Assembly: GCF_947305105.1 (NCBI RefSeq)
Contig: NZ_CAMZCS010000019.1
Coordinates: forward strand, 1-59,288
Source of the DNA: an uncultured Fibrobacter sp.
GTDB lineage: Bacteria > Fibrobacterota > Fibrobacteria > Fibrobacterales > Fibrobacteraceae
Reading direction: 5' to 3'
DNA length: 59,288 bases
Shown: positions 34,346 to 41,635 of the stretch, piece by piece
Numbering within the stretch: position 1 is the first letter of the stretch
How the letters are laid out: the number at the start of each line of letters is the position of its first letter
Notes under the pieces: model-generated
Told to the model about the DNA's origin: nothing
Databases searched by the model: none
Seen by the model: the letters and a program-made list of their open reading frames with translations, nothing else
Program-made: the position numbers and the translations under genes

Positions 34346-34760
34346 GGGGCGAGAGGTTCGAGGTACGAGCGATGAGCAGTGAGGTATGAGCAGTGAGCGG
34401 TGAGCAGTGTGTTTTCAAATGATTAGTAAGCCGTAAAAGGTTAAACTCGGTGTTCACTCCCTAACCACTAACCACCAACCACTGTTTACTTTCTCTCGTC
34501 TATCCTAACCACCAACCACTAATCACTTCCTACTAGTACTCTCGCTACGATCAAGTACCAAATGCTCGGCTCAGCCATGTTCAAGCAAGCTTGACCGCGG
34601 CGCTCGCCTTACGCATTTGTCCTACTGTCTACTTCCTACTGTCTACTTCCTACTCCCTCAAAGGGAGCGACCTCATAGCTCATACCTCAAAGGCGCTATG
34701 CGCCGACCTCACATTTCACACCACTCCTCCCCCCTAACCACCAACCACTAACCACTATTT
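34346..34760. repeat. long heptad-repeat intergenic region
   Basis: A gap of about 430 bp made largely of degenerate 7-bp units: GAGAGGT/TCGAGGT/ACGAGCG and AGTGAGC types at 34346-34415, CTAACCA/CCAACCA types at 34455-34530 and 34730-34760, and CTACTGT/CTACTTC types at 34618-34660. It also contains the GGCGC palindrome module at 34685-34711. The segment about 34535-34615 does not follow the heptads, and no gene is seen in it. Confidence 0.75.
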
Positions 34761-34762
34761 AC

Positions 34763-34768
34763 TATATT
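34763..34768 (+). promoter_or_regulatory. -10 box 7 nt before the 34776 gene
   Basis: TATATT, ATTTCCC, then ATG 34776, with no Shine-Dalgarno. Confidence 0.6.
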
Positions 34769-34775
34769 ATTTCCC

Positions 34776-35678
34776 ATGCTCGGCATTGTACAGAAAAAAG
34801 GTAACGATGAAAAGCTTTGCGGTAGGATGATTGCTTACGCAAGGATTTTGCCCACGCCTGACAGCGATGGCGATTCTCCTTTTGACGACATGATCCGGAA
34901 CGGGCTTCTGACGCTCGAGGGCGACTTCCGCGCATTCAACCCGACAGTCCCGACGCCCAGCCAACGCAAGAAGGTCATGGACGACAAGCTGAACAACCTG
35001 CTCGAATCGATGCAGGAGAGCGGCGAAGATTTGCCGGAAAACCTCGATGTCGACGCCTTGCGCGACCGACTCCACGAGCTTTCGAACATGGAAGTCATTC
35101 CCATCCCGGCCCGCATCGGGAACTTCTCGAACGAAGAGGACATCCTGAATGAAGATGCCGACATCTACTACGTCGGCGAGTTCATCGGAGCAAACCAGGC
35201 GCACTTCTGCCTCACGACGCTGCCCATCTATTACCAGGCACGTTACCGCGAGCAGACCAAGGTCGAGGAGATGGCCCTGCTGAACGACATGCTATCGCAG
35301 TTCGAAGCGGGCGACATCATGGACAACGATGACATCCAGAAGGAAACGGCGGAGCTCTTCCCGGAAGGGGTCTCGCTGAACACCTTCGTCGGCGACCTGA
35401 ACAACCTGCTGAACGTCCGCGTCATTCCGTTCTTGCTTGCCTGCGAGACCGACAACGATTACCGGAGCCAGATTGCGCTGTTCTACAACTTCATGAAGGA
35501 CTACCCGCAACAGGAGGACATCTCCCGCGTGGACAAGGCCATCCAGAAGTTGCGCAAGCAAAGCGACGACCAGGTCGCGCGCAAACTGCTCGAACTAAGT
35601 TGCAAGAAGATAAGCGCCATCTACAACGAAGACACAAAATCCGCAGAAGCCCTCGAAGCCGAAATCGAGAGCATCTAG
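34776..35678 (+). CDS. hypothetical acidic cytoplasmic protein
   Basis: A 300-residue protein with no signal peptide or membrane helix. It is strongly acidic (NEEDILNEDADIYYVGEF, then GDIMDNDDIQKETAELFPEG) and mostly helical in the second half, with a likely coiled-coil segment (VDKAIQKLRKQSDDQVARKL) and an acidic C-terminus. I do not recognise the family. The start is supported by the TATATT box at the standard spacing. It is followed convergently by a permease gene only 17 bp away, with no visible terminator. Confidence 0.75.
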   Translation: MLGIVQKKGNDEKLCGRMIAYARILPTPDSDGDSPFDDMIRNGLLTLEGDFRAFNPTVPTPSQRKKVMDDKLNNLLESMQESGEDLPENLDVDALRDRLHELSNMEVIPIPARIGNFSNEEDILNEDADIYYVGEFIGANQAHFCLTTLPIYYQARYREQTKVEEMALLNDMLSQFEAGDIMDNDDIQKETAELFPEGVSLNTFVGDLNNLLNVRVIPFLLACETDNDYRSQIALFYNFMKDYPQQEDISRVDKAIQKLRKQSDDQVARKLLELSCKKISAIYNEDTKSAEALEAEIESI

Positions 35679-35695
35679 AATTTTTCGGACAATCT

Positions 35696-36559
35696 CTACA
35701 TTTTAGAGAGCGTGAGCAGCACAGCTCCCGCTAAGATAACCACCGTGGACGTGGCCAGTTTTATACGTTCGCGGCGCGTCGCATATTCACCGAAGGCAAA
35801 CACACCCCAAAGCTGGTTCACGACAAGGTTAAGTTGTAAAAGCGGATAGCCCACTGCATAACCGAACAGGCCATCGTCAGCAATGGCCCAGAAAATGGCA
35901 AGCGTTCCGAGCATCCAGAGCGAGCCGGCAAAAAAGGCAAACAGCGACGGGACCAAGGGCATGTCAAAGCGTTTGCCACGCTTCAAGGTAATCAACAAGA
36001 ACAGGACAATGCTTCCGATGCAAACACCCACCGAGAACGGGAAAAGGAATTCCATGTCTCCGAGGTTGCTGAGTTTGTACGGAATCAGGTACGAACCGAA
36101 TACGGCCCCCGAAAGGAGCGAACGCCAGTTTTTCCAAATGTGCTGCATCTTGCCAGCCGGAATCCAGATACCCACAAGCATGCACACGATGGCAGGAATC
36201 GAAAAATAGAGCAGGGTGTGTTCGGCAAAAAGGGTGACACCCGTAATGAACGAAAGCAATATACTCACGCTCATGGAGCGCAGACCGGCACCCGCCAAAT
36301 CCGCTTCCGCCTGCACAGCCCAGAAACACAGCGCACCGCCAACAACCCAGAGCAAGCCGCAGGCAACGCCGACCGGCTGCAAGTTGAACTGTCCCGTAAC
36401 GGTCGCGATAACCGACGAGCAAAGCAACGCACCCAACGACATAACGGCGATGAACGCCCAAGACGAATAGTGCGGATATTTCTTGAGCGGAATCATGTAG
36501 GTTCCGAAGGCGAATATGCCCATCAAGACGCCGATGATGCTGAGAACGCTACTTGCCAA
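35696..36559 (-). CDS. GRP/DMT-type sugar permease
   Basis: A 287-residue membrane protein with about ten helices, resembling the glucose/ribose permease (GRP, GlcU) branch of the drug/metabolite transporter superfamily. Cues are the N-terminal GVLMGIFAFGTYMIPLKKYP, the middle AVFGSYLIPYKLSN repeating the same pattern, and LNLVVNQLWGVFAFGEYATR near the end. The start is TTG 36559, overlapping the end of mnmE by 11 bp; a later ATG (36523) would cut the first helix. Overlap implies co-transcription and perhaps coupling with mnmE. The exact substrate is unknown. Confidence 0.82.
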   Translation of the reverse strand: MASSVLSIIGVLMGIFAFGTYMIPLKKYPHYSSWAFIAVMSLGALLCSSVIATVTGQFNLQPVGVACGLLWVVGGALCFWAVQAEADLAGAGLRSMSVSILLSFITGVTLFAEHTLLYFSIPAIVCMLVGIWIPAGKMQHIWKNWRSLLSGAVFGSYLIPYKLSNLGDMEFLFPFSVGVCIGSIVLFLLITLKRGKRFDMPLVPSLFAFFAGSLWMLGTLAIFWAIADDGLFGYAVGYPLLQLNLVVNQLWGVFAFGEYATRRERIKLATSTVVILAGAVLLTLSKM

Positions 36560-37976
36560 TGCAGAACCCCGCGAAAATAGATTGTAAAATGTCTTCGGAC
36601 GAAATCTCGCCCACTATGCTCTGGAGCGCTCGGCGCACAAGCTGCATCTCAAAGGCGAGCAGTTCGACCGCCGGATTCGTGCGGATGAGATCGAGAGCGC
36701 GGTCGATACCGGCAAGGGCATCCTCAAGGCATGCCTTTTCGCGTTCGCTCGTAATCCAGAAATCTTCCGTGGCCTCGTCGTTCTTGAACAAAGACTCATT
36801 CATCATGCGCTTGAGTTCGTCAAGGCCCTCGCCTGTCTTGGAAGAAACGCGAAGGGAATTTTGGCAGGCCCCTTCGGCAGTGCTGGCGTCGCGCAAGTCG
36901 CTCTTGGAGTGAACGATGAAATCGGGATTGCCGCGGTCACTTCGTTCCCTCGCAATGACACGCGAGGCGGGTTCACCCTTTTCCCGAGCCAAGGGCATCG
37001 AGCCCCGAGCCTCATCATCCCCCGCATCCACGAGAATTTTCAAATCAGCTTCTTCCAGAATCTCCCGGCTCTTTTCCATGCTGAGCGCATCCAGCTTGTC
37101 GGTCGCCTGCGCCGCAATGCCCGCCGTGTCGACCAGGCGAATTTCACCGCCGTCGAGGAACAGACGCACTTCCACAAAGTCGCGCGTCGTCCCGGGAATG
37201 TCGCTCACCAGAATGCGGTCTTCGCCGAGGAGCGCGTTGGCAAGGCTCGACTTGCCCGCGTTCGGGGCGCCGTACAAAACCACCAGCGGCAAGCGACGCA
37301 CGGCAGCGCCCTTGAAACTTTTGAGTATGGCGACAACGTTTGAGCGAATCGCCGCAATCTTATCGCCCCAGGCCGCATAGTCCGGGTCCGCTTCTTCTTC
37401 GGCAAAATCCACATCGAGTTCAAGACGTGCCGAAATATCCTTGACTTGTTCGGCAAGGGACACGACGCGTTTTGACAGGGCGCCACCCAGCAGGCGGTGG
37501 GCGTTCCGCAGTTCAGAGAGGTTCGCGCTGTGAATCACGTCGGCGACGGATTCCGCCTGGGCAAGGTCCATTTTCCCGTTGAGGAACGCGCGGCGAGTGA
37601 ACTCGCCCGGCTCGGCGAGCCGCACACCGCCGACTTCACGGATAGCGCGAATCAGTTCGCGCACGATGAGCGGGTTGCCGTGCGGGTAAAGTTCCAGCAC
37701 GTCTTCGCCCGTATAGGAATTCGGGCCTTCAAAAAAAACATAGACGAGGCTGTCGATAGCGGGGGCCGCCGTAAGGCATTCGCCTTCCCCGGCGTCAGCC
37801 GGGCGCGGGTAGCGGGCCGTCCCAAGACGGACTTCGCGCGGCTTGATTGTTGCAAGTGCCGCATCCCCGAACAAAGCGCGCACCACATCGCGAACCTCCG
37901 GCCCGCTCACGCGGACGGCGGCCACGGCACTCACGCCGGCAGGGGTCATCGGGGCTACGATAGTCCGGGAATCCAT
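36549..37976 (-). CDS. mnmE: tRNA modification GTPase MnmE, with palindromic-element insertion
   Basis: With MnmG, installs the aminomethyl-type modification at wobble uridine 34 of tRNAs. The 475-residue protein has the N-terminal folate-binding domain (DTIVAPMTP-type start: SRTIVAPMTPAGVSAVAAVR), a helical domain (FTRRAFLNGKMDLAQAESV), and a G domain with G1 GAPNAGKSSL, DIPGTTRDFVE and G3 VDTAG. The C-terminal motif CIGK carries the catalytic Cys. The G4 motif reads SKSD (near residues 356-359) instead of NKxD. Directly before it, residues about 325-354 form an extra segment (RGSMPLAREKGEPASR, then VIARERSDRGNP) encoded by a dispersed palindromic element. TATTTT lies 6 nt before the ATG. 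Confidence 0.94.
   Translation of the reverse strand: MDSRTIVAPMTPAGVSAVAAVRVSGPEVRDVVRALFGDAALATIKPREVRLGTARYPRPADAGEGECLTAAPAIDSLVYVFFEGPNSYTGEDVLELYPHGNPLIVRELIRAIREVGGVRLAEPGEFTRRAFLNGKMDLAQAESVADVIHSANLSELRNAHRLLGGALSKRVVSLAEQVKDISARLELDVDFAEEEADPDYAAWGDKIAAIRSNVVAILKSFKGAAVRRLPLVVLYGAPNAGKSSLANALLGEDRILVSDIPGTTRDFVEVRLFLDGGEIRLVDTAGIAAQATDKLDALSMEKSREILEEADLKILVDAGDDEARGSMPLAREKGEPASRVIARERSDRGNPDFIVHSKSDLRDASTAEGACQNSLRVSSKTGEGLDELKRMMNESLFKNDEATEDFWITSEREKACLEDALAGIDRALDLIRTNPAVELLAFEMQLVRRALQSIVGEISSEDILQSIFAGFCIGK
36926..36960 (-). repeat. palindromic element inside mnmE
   Basis: GATTGCCGCGG... CCCTCGCAATGACA: imperfect inverted ends (ATTGC / GCAAT) around a TCACTTCGTT core. It matches the type of short palindromic repeat widely seen in bacterial genomes whose translation gives ERSD-like peptides. 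Here it is translated as VIARERSDRGNP. Confidence 0.7.
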
Positions 37977-37982
37977 GCCGCA

Positions 37983-37988
37983 AAAATA
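37983..37988 (-). promoter_or_regulatory. -10-like box 6 nt before mnmE
   Basis: Minus strand TATTTT, TGCGGC, then ATG 37976; no Shine-Dalgarno. Confidence 0.45.
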
Positions 37989-38025
37989 GTAAATAGGAAT
38001 CCCGGGCTTGTCGGTTTTTCTTTTG

Positions 38026-38469
38026 TCACTTCTTTATTAGTGTATGTACGGGGCCTACGGGTGTAATCGCGTAATGCTCGTCGATAGAACCCTTCACAGT
38101 GGAATATACCCAAACTGGACAATCTAACGGCATGTCTGGCGTATTTTCCCTGATGAGAAGTTTCGCTACTAAAGTGTCGCCCCTGCTTTCTACCCCAATA
38201 GACTCTATGGAATCTCGGCTCCAACTTATTTGTGCAGGGAATACAAATGAAGTCTTGCCATCTTTGCTAACGATAAAAAGGGTATCCACATTTTCTATGC
38301 TGTCCAGTTGATCGTTGGTTGCACAAGGCGACAACGAATCTAACTGAAGAAGAACCTCGTTGTTAGCAATTTCTGGCGAACGGTTTGTACTAGCATCACC
38401 AGAACAGGAATAAGTTGCCATAACGCTAAACAATGTGGCAACAAAAACAATTGCAGATTTTATTTTCAT
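38026..38469 (-). CDS. small lipoprotein of unknown function
   Basis: A 147-residue lipoprotein beginning MKIKSAIVFVATLFSVMATYSC; the lipidated Cys is in TYSCSG. The mature part has two further Cys (LSPCATNDQ, MPLDCPVWVYS) that could form a disulfide, and an otherwise beta-like composition. ATG 38469 is chosen over the frame start at 38517, because it begins the signal peptide and GAGG lies a few bases before it. TTATATTT about 20 nt upstream may be the -10 box. No family recognised. The 197-bp gap to the galM-like gene holds only divergent promoters. Confidence 0.75.
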   Translation of the reverse strand: MKIKSAIVFVATLFSVMATYSCSGDASTNRSPEIANNEVLLQLDSLSPCATNDQLDSIENVDTLFIVSKDGKTSFVFPAQISWSRDSIESIGVESRGDTLVAKLLIRENTPDMPLDCPVWVYSTVKGSIDEHYAITPVGPVHTLIKK

Positions 38470-38653
38470 CGTAAACCTCTTCTTAAATATAACGTAAAAA
38501 AGATTCAAAAAAAGCATTCATCGTTTTTTTTTCAATCTTGAACAACTCGAGCCGTTTTTGGATTACACCAAACTACTTGACTTTTTCATGCACTTCACAA
38601 CATCTTTATACACATTCGGATGTACCGGAAAAATTCCTTCTCCACTTTTTTTC

Positions 38654-38659
38654 TATCTT
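38654..38659 (+). promoter_or_regulatory. -10 box 7 nt before the galM-like gene
   Basis: TATCTT, GAGTATC, then ATG 38667; no Shine-Dalgarno. Confidence 0.55.
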
Positions 38660-38666
38660 GAGTATC

Positions 38667-39635
38667 ATGAGCAGTTTTTCGATTATTTCCCGGCCGATTG
38701 GCACGGTGCAGTGTTTCGTCCTCCAGCGCGACGACGGCGCTGAATTTGAAATCCTTTCCGGCTACGGTGCAGGCCTCAACGCCTGGCGCATTCCCCTTAA
38801 AAAGGCCGATAGTCAAGCCGCCGACCTCCTATTCGGTTACCGGCCGGGCGACGACATCTACAAAATGGGCCCGGACACAAACGCCGGTTGCCGCCTCGCT
38901 CCGTTCCCGGGCCGCGTAGCTTACGCAAAGTTCAACTGGCAAGGGAAAGACTACCAGCTTGTAAATAACGTAAGTTGGGCTCCGCACGCACTCCACGGAT
39001 TCTTGCAAAATGCAGAGTGGGCTTTCAAGAGTTTTGAGGCCGATAGCGAAAAATGTATCGCCGAATTCACTTGCGACTGGGCCGGAGCCTTTGCCGGGTT
39101 CCCCTTCCCGTTCCGTGCCACAAACAAAATAATCTTCACTGGTGAAACCTTCACCGTAGAATCGACGGTTGAAAACCTCGGGAAAACGGACATGCCCTAT
39201 TCCGAAGGTTGGCACCCGTACTTTATGCTCGGCGAAAAGATTGACGACCTCGTCATGACCCTCCCCCCGACAAAACGGAGCGAGCTCGACCAGGCCGACA
39301 TTCCGACTGGGAACCTCCTCGACGACACGCGCTTTACGAGCGGTCGCAAAATCGGGGCAGACTTCATCAACGACTGTTTCTGCCTGGAAGCCCCCATTCC
39401 GCAATGTGCGCGAGCCGTTCTCGAAGGTTCCATAGGCACTCTCGATATTTGGCAGAATGCAGGCGACGGGCAGTACAACGCCATCCAGATTTACACCCCG
39501 CCCACACGCGACAGCATCGCCATCGAGCCCATGACCGCCGAGCCCGACGCCCTGAACCATCACCGCGGTTTAATTGTCGTAGCCCCCGGCGAAAAGCGTA
39601 CTTTCTCGTTCGGCGCAACATTCAAAAAGAAGTAA
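38667..39635 (+). CDS. aldose 1-epimerase family protein
   Basis: A 322-residue galactose-mutarotase-fold protein that interconverts alpha and beta anomers of a sugar or acts on a related hexose derivative. Family cues are GYGAGLNAWRIPL, the early His in APHALHGFLQNAEW, and the GWHPYFMLGEKIDDL motif with the catalytic His. The C-terminal part has IQIYTPPTRDSIAIEPMTAEPDAL with the Glu near the end. ATG 38667 is preferred over 38538 because the -10 box sits just before it and the family fold starts there. The last codons (TTC AAA AAG AAG TAA) are repeated at 41486-41507, marking the edge of an insertion. Confidence 0.88.
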   Translation: MSSFSIISRPIGTVQCFVLQRDDGAEFEILSGYGAGLNAWRIPLKKADSQAADLLFGYRPGDDIYKMGPDTNAGCRLAPFPGRVAYAKFNWQGKDYQLVNNVSWAPHALHGFLQNAEWAFKSFEADSEKCIAEFTCDWAGAFAGFPFPFRATNKIIFTGETFTVESTVENLGKTDMPYSEGWHPYFMLGEKIDDLVMTLPPTKRSELDQADIPTGNLLDDTRFTSGRKIGADFINDCFCLEAPIPQCARAVLEGSIGTLDIWQNAGDGQYNAIQIYTPPTRDSIAIEPMTAEPDALNHHRGLIVVAPGEKRTFSFGATFKKK

Positions 39636-39640
39636 AAACA
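39619..39640 (+). repeat. direct repeat, left copy (galM 3' end)
   Basis: A 22-bp sequence CATTCAAAAAGAAGTAAAAACA spanning the stop codon of the galM-like gene. It is identical to 41486-41507. Weaker similarity continues for about 20 bp. Confidence 0.8.
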
Positions 39641-39654
39641 GCCCATTTTTTCCA

Positions 39655-39683
39655 AAAAGCGCAGCTTTTAAAGCTGCGCTTTT
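39655..39683. terminator. bidirectional intrinsic terminator
   Basis: A 13-bp stem AAAAGCGCAGCTT / AAGCTGCGCTTTT with loop TTA, between the galM-like gene and the convergent lipoprotein gene. A/T runs on both sides let it act in both directions. Confidence 0.9.
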
Positions 39684-39694
39684 CATATTAGGAA

Positions 39695-40318
39695 TTAATC
39701 AAAAGAATCAACCGGACCAAAAACTTCGCAAGCATTCTTTTTAGGAGCATATCCTTCAATGTCAAGACACATTAAGGAATCGTTATGCATCACCCCTCCC
39801 AGTTTTCCATTTTGGCTACGGACACTTTGATAATTTTCCCATTTTATTTTATCAAATTCAAATGGATACGTGTCATTTTCATAATAAAACCTATATATGG
39901 AATTTTTCTCTAAATCAAATAGCTTTCCCTTTCCAATTTCATATAAAATTATTGTATCCGGATAAAAAGCCATTACCTTTATATTTTCCGGATTTTTCGA
40001 CAATCCATCGCAAGATTCGCTGATATAGCAATAATTACCGACAACAGAACCATTTGATGCAGCCCCATATTTAGTATCAAATATTCGTATAAATACATCA
40101 TGATAGCCCTTATATCCTATTTCTCTTCCACTATCCGATACACAAATACGCTCATCATCCAAAAAAAATTGGACACTATCAATCCTAGAGGAAGAAAAGA
40201 AAGCAACTTCAACAGTATCATCGTACTTTACACAATAATTCACGAATGGATCCGTGGTACGACAAGAGAAAAAAAAGATTACACAAAGAAGAATAAAAAG
40301 TAAATCCAATTTTCGCAT
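39695..40318 (-). CDS. cassette lipoprotein A
   Basis: A 207-residue AT-rich lipoprotein gene. Signal MRKLDLLFILLCVIFFFSC, then RTTDPFVNYC. The mature protein has VAFFSSSRIDSVQFFLDDERIC, GYKGYHDVFIRIFD, IKVMAFYPDTIILYEIGKGK and a C-terminal DSLMCLDIEGY. It is a paralogue of the 40476 gene: the signal peptide and upstream DNA are nearly identical, while the mature parts diverge to perhaps 40 percent. A third, more distant relative lies at 47274. Function unknown. Its codon use and base composition differ from neighbouring GC-rich genes, suggesting transfer. Confidence 0.82.
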   Translation of the reverse strand: MRKLDLLFILLCVIFFFSCRTTDPFVNYCVKYDDTVEVAFFSSSRIDSVQFFLDDERICVSDSGREIGYKGYHDVFIRIFDTKYGAASNGSVVGNYCYISESCDGLSKNPENIKVMAFYPDTIILYEIGKGKLFDLEKNSIYRFYYENDTYPFEFDKIKWENYQSVRSQNGKLGGVMHNDSLMCLDIEGYAPKKNACEVFGPVDSFD

Positions 40319-40431
40319 AAATTTCTCCCTTAAAAGAAATTGACATTATACGCCATTATAGATTCATAAACACTCGGGGAATACGGGGCCCATGTAAACT
40401 CGGTATTCTGGTGTAAAACAATCCCTTTTGC
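40282..40431 (-). repeat. duplicated block, copy 1
   Basis: A block of about 150 bp covering the signal-peptide codons of lipoprotein A, its ribosome site and a 33-codon C-terminal gene fragment. It is nearly identical to 41024-41174 (offset about 742 bp). Confidence 0.85.
40330..40431 (-). pseudogene. C-terminal fragment of a surface protein (short copy)
   Basis: Codes, without any start, for AKGIVLHQNTEFTWAPYS, PSVYESIMAYNVNFF and a stop, i.e. the last 33 residues of the protein fragment at 41073. It lies just upstream of lipoprotein A. Only the duplicated 3' tail is present; the next 44 bp (40432-40475) up to the end of lipoprotein B are unrelated. Confidence 0.75.
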
Positions 40432-40475
40432 TCTTACAATCCTATGGAGGTTTATAAATCTCTGCTAAAAAACAT

Positions 40476-41060
40476 TTAACGAGGTTCCCTACACTTGACC
40501 GATCCACCTAATTCATGGTAATCTATACACATCAATGAATTTGAACGCCTCATACCGCCCCATTTATCGCCATCTTCTATTACAAAATCATTAATAAAAT
40601 ATCCATGCTCATCAAAAGGATAAATATCTTTGGTATAAAAGAATCTATAAAGGGCGTTAGTCTCAAGGTTGAACATTCCCCCATATCCAATATCAAATTG
40701 AATAGTCGTATCGGGATAATAAGCAATCACTTTAATATTTCCCAATAAACTTTGCAATTTATCACAATATTTTCCAATAATACAATGACTTGCATAAACA
40801 GAATCATACGATTCCCCATTCCTATGAGTCAATTTATATACATGAGATAAGCCTTTATACCCTTCTTTTCTTTCCCAATCAAACATGCAAATTTGCTCAT
40901 CATTCAAAAAAAAATGAACACTGTCTATTCTATTGGACGAACCAACAATAATTTCAACAGCATCATCATATTTATTACAATGACCATCGGGACCTTCAGT
41001 ACCACAGGAACACACAAAAAAAGCACAAAGAAGAATAAAAAGTAAATCCAATTTTCGCAT
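40476..41060 (-). CDS. cassette lipoprotein B
   Basis: A 194-residue AT-rich lipoprotein. Signal MRKLDLLFILLCAFFVCSC, then GTEGPDGHCNKYDDAVEIIV. It shares with lipoprotein A the segments RIDSVHFFLNDEQICMFD, GYKGLSHVYKL, IKVIAYYPDTTIQFDIGYGG, LYRFFYTKDIYPFD and SLMCIDYHELG. It differs enough that the pair looks like diverged alleles behind an identical leader. AGGAG precedes the ATG. It is preceded by the longer surface-protein fragment at 41073. Function unknown. Confidence 0.82.
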   Translation of the reverse strand: MRKLDLLFILLCAFFVCSCGTEGPDGHCNKYDDAVEIIVGSSNRIDSVHFFLNDEQICMFDWERKEGYKGLSHVYKLTHRNGESYDSVYASHCIIGKYCDKLQSLLGNIKVIAYYPDTTIQFDIGYGGMFNLETNALYRFFYTKDIYPFDEHGYFINDFVIEDGDKWGGMRRSNSLMCIDYHELGGSVKCREPR

Positions 41061-41174
41061 AAATTTCTCCTTTTAAAAGAAATTGACATTATACGCCATT
41101 ATAGATTCGTAAACACTCGGGGAATACGGGGCCCATGTAAACTCGGTATTCTGGTGTAAAACAATCCTTTTTGC
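41024..41174 (-). repeat. duplicated block, copy 2
   Basis: Counterpart of 40282-40431: the signal-peptide codons of lipoprotein B, its ribosome-binding region and the tail of the upstream fragment. Only a handful of differences are seen over about 150 bp. Confidence 0.85.
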
Positions 41175-41492
41175 AAAGATTGTACCATAGTAATAAACTA
41201 TAATATTTTGCGCAGCTTTAATCATACTTTCGGCAACAATTTCCCCGTTCCATTGGAAATTTTTTCCAACATGCAATTCCAGGCTTCCACTCAAAATGTT
41301 CAATTTGGCACCCGACTGGAAATGTAAACTACTGGTTTGCTTCCGTTGGGCTCCATCGACAATCAACTGAGAATACGAATTGAAAATAAATCCGGTATTT
41401 GTTGAACCTATGCCCAAATCCCTAGAAGCAATAGCCGTTTCATTGGTGTTAAACGCCCTATAATTCGTCGTTGTAAAATCTACATCATTCAA
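41073..41492 (-). pseudogene. C-terminal fragment of a surface protein (long copy)
   Basis: An open frame of about 139 codons with only a TTG at its left end, located in the direct repeat, so it is a truncated 3' fragment rather than a full gene. The product is beta-rich (SSLHFQSGAKLNILSGSLEL, FQWNGEIVAESMIKAAQNII, then YYGTIFAKRIVLHQNTEFTW) and ends NVNFF. The GTIFAKRIVLHQ pattern matches the C-terminus of the fragment at 47024 (GSIFAKSIVVHQ) and resembles the end of choice-of-anchor A-type adhesins. A full-length parent gene is not in the window. Confidence 0.7.
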
Positions 41493-41507
41493 AAAGAAGT
41501 AAAAACA
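41486..41507 (+). repeat. direct repeat, right copy
   Basis: Identical 22 bp to 39619-39640, including the galM-type end TTC AAA AAG AAG TAA. With the left copy it brackets the 1.87-kb AT-rich cassette pair. A 10-bp hairpin GTGGACATTT / AAATGTCCAC follows at 41528-41555. Confidence 0.8.
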
Positions 41508-41571
41508 TCTTTTTTCCCCAAAAAGCCGTGGACATTTTCAAAGATAAATGTCCACAGCCGCAAGCGAACGC

Positions 41572-41601
41572 AAACCCGTTTTTACGGGTTTTTATTTATT
41601 T
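41572..41601 (+). terminator. intrinsic terminator upstream of GH5
   Basis: Stem AAACCCGT / ACGGGTTT followed by a T-rich run. It has no gene immediately before it now. It may be the old terminator of the galM-like gene, displaced by the cassette insertion. Confidence 0.75.
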
Positions 41602-41616
41602 TGAGGCGGGGTAATT

Positions 41617-41622
41617 TATAAT
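41617..41622 (+). promoter_or_regulatory. -10 box for GH5
   Basis: TATAAT, 13 nt before ATG 41636. It leaves a very short leader that just contains GGAG (41626-41629). Confidence 0.6.
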
Positions 41623-41635
41623 TATGGAGAACAGG

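Noticed and set aside
39641-41507. Insertion sequence explaining the cassette pair
   Set aside because: No transposase or integrase and no terminal inverted repeats are present, only the 22-bp direct repeats.
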